The position numbers and the translations under genes are program-made. DNA of 64,000 nt from Apoderus coryli (Eukaryota > Arthropoda > Insecta > Coleoptera > Attelabidae), in the NCBI GenBank assembly GCA_911728435.2, contig OU452216.1, positions 1,667,981 through 1,731,980 of the forward strand, in the 5' to 3' direction. Positions 63,480 through 64,000 of the stretch are shown here, piece after piece; within the stretch, counting starts at the first letter, position 1; each line of letters opens with the position of its first letter. The notes under the pieces are model-generated. The model was not told the DNA's origin, made no database searches, and saw only the letters and a program-made list of their open reading frames with translations.

Positions 63480-64000
63480 ATTGTAATAATCTAGTTTTCT
63501 TATTTGTTTGAGGAAAACTCATGTGTCTAATTATTTTAATCGGAATGAAATGAACAAGCCAGGGAAATGTTTATTCATAAATTAAGAAATAAAATATAAA
63601 CAATAACCAAACAATAAAACAGTTTTAACAATGTGGAACAAAGTAAAAAGCAATTTAATAAACATTACGATTATAAAAGATGTTCAAAATGCAATACATC
63701 TGCCTTAATACACTTTTCTTGACGAATGTTTAAATGTGTAATGGACTTTCTGATTGTCAGTGGGTCATTTCTGGTAATATTGCAACAGTGAATAATTCTG
63801 TTAATGAGCTGTTGTGTTTTATAATCGTAATGTTTATTAAATTGTTTTCTACTTTGTTCCACATTTTTAAAACTGTTTTATTGTTTGGTTATTGTTTTTT
63901 ATTTTATTTCTTAATTTATGAATAAATATTTCCCTGGCTTGTTAATTTCATATAGATTACAATAATTAGACACATGAGTTTTCCTCAAACAAACATTTTT
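63480..64000. repeat. Palindromic derivative of the mariner remnant family, reaching the window end
   Basis: Arms 63490-63720 and 63820-64000 are inverted copies (AGTTTTCTTATTTGTTTGAG near the left, TTTTCCTCAAACAAAC at the right end). A short transposase C-terminal stretch (KTQQLINRIIHCCNITRNDP) remains between them on the minus strand. Same family as 52330-52850; the right end may lie outside the window. Confidence 0.7.

Noticed and set aside
1..64000. tRNA or rRNA genes
   Set aside because: Scanning by eye for the conserved tRNA B-box GGTTCGAATCC and cloverleaf pairing gave no convincing candidate; no rRNA-like blocks were seen.

Overview
The window looks like AT-rich nuclear DNA of an insect (order not decidable from the sequence; a beetle-like transposon-rich genome would fit). 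Genes are split by GT-AG introns, host exons are short, and most of the 64 kb is layered transposable elements at very different stages of decay. There is no prokaryotic signature.

Two host genes can be pieced together from splice sites and matching reading phases. On the minus strand, exons at 9051-9299, 6669-7347 and 5357-5536 encode the first ~370 residues of a PHF21A/BHC80-like chromatin protein, with a PHD finger split by an intron; its 3' end lies left of the window. On the plus strand, eight exons from 22701 to 62157 join without a phase error into a 580-residue coiled-coil protein that I do not firmly recognise. Its introns (up to ~10 kb) hold most of the mobile DNA described here.

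Left flank and PHF21-like locus (1-9.3 kb): LINE remnant, a Tc1/mariner-type element with three concentric inverted termini, and a hammerhead-bearing repeat in the second PHF21 intron. Intergenic region (9.3-22.7 kb): fold-back elements, MITEs, a hAT remnant, a higher-order tandem repeat with a hammerhead-bearing insertion, and a nearly intact pogo/Tigger element with a C-terminal PHD finger. Introns of the coiled-coil gene (22.8-62 kb): a catalytic-core-deleted pogo element, a CR1-type LINE inserted in an RTE-type LINE, a Dong/R4-type LINE sitting in a TAA tail, a piggyBac inserted at TTAA in a Jockey-type LINE, a two-ORF DNA transposon remnant, and a Penelope-like element (PLE) with a GIY-YIG endonuclease remnant. 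Right flank (62.2-64 kb): mariner and LINE fragments and a palindromic MITE.

The most interesting content is a set of hammerhead-ribozyme motifs. One (49626-49668, minus) is a complete type I consensus lying in a ~337-bp unit present in slightly more than one tandem copy, with a 10-bp target duplication; the other arm of the interrupted palindrome supplies the empty site. Related copies covary in stem II. Three further families form compact tail-to-tail palindromic insertions (232, 586 and 673 bp) with a hammerhead-like motif on each strand and target duplications of 14, 13 and 12 bp. One of these families also forms the 3' terminal repeat of the PLE copy, which links the ribozyme motifs to PLE retrotransposition. 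Ribozyme activity itself is inferred, not shown.
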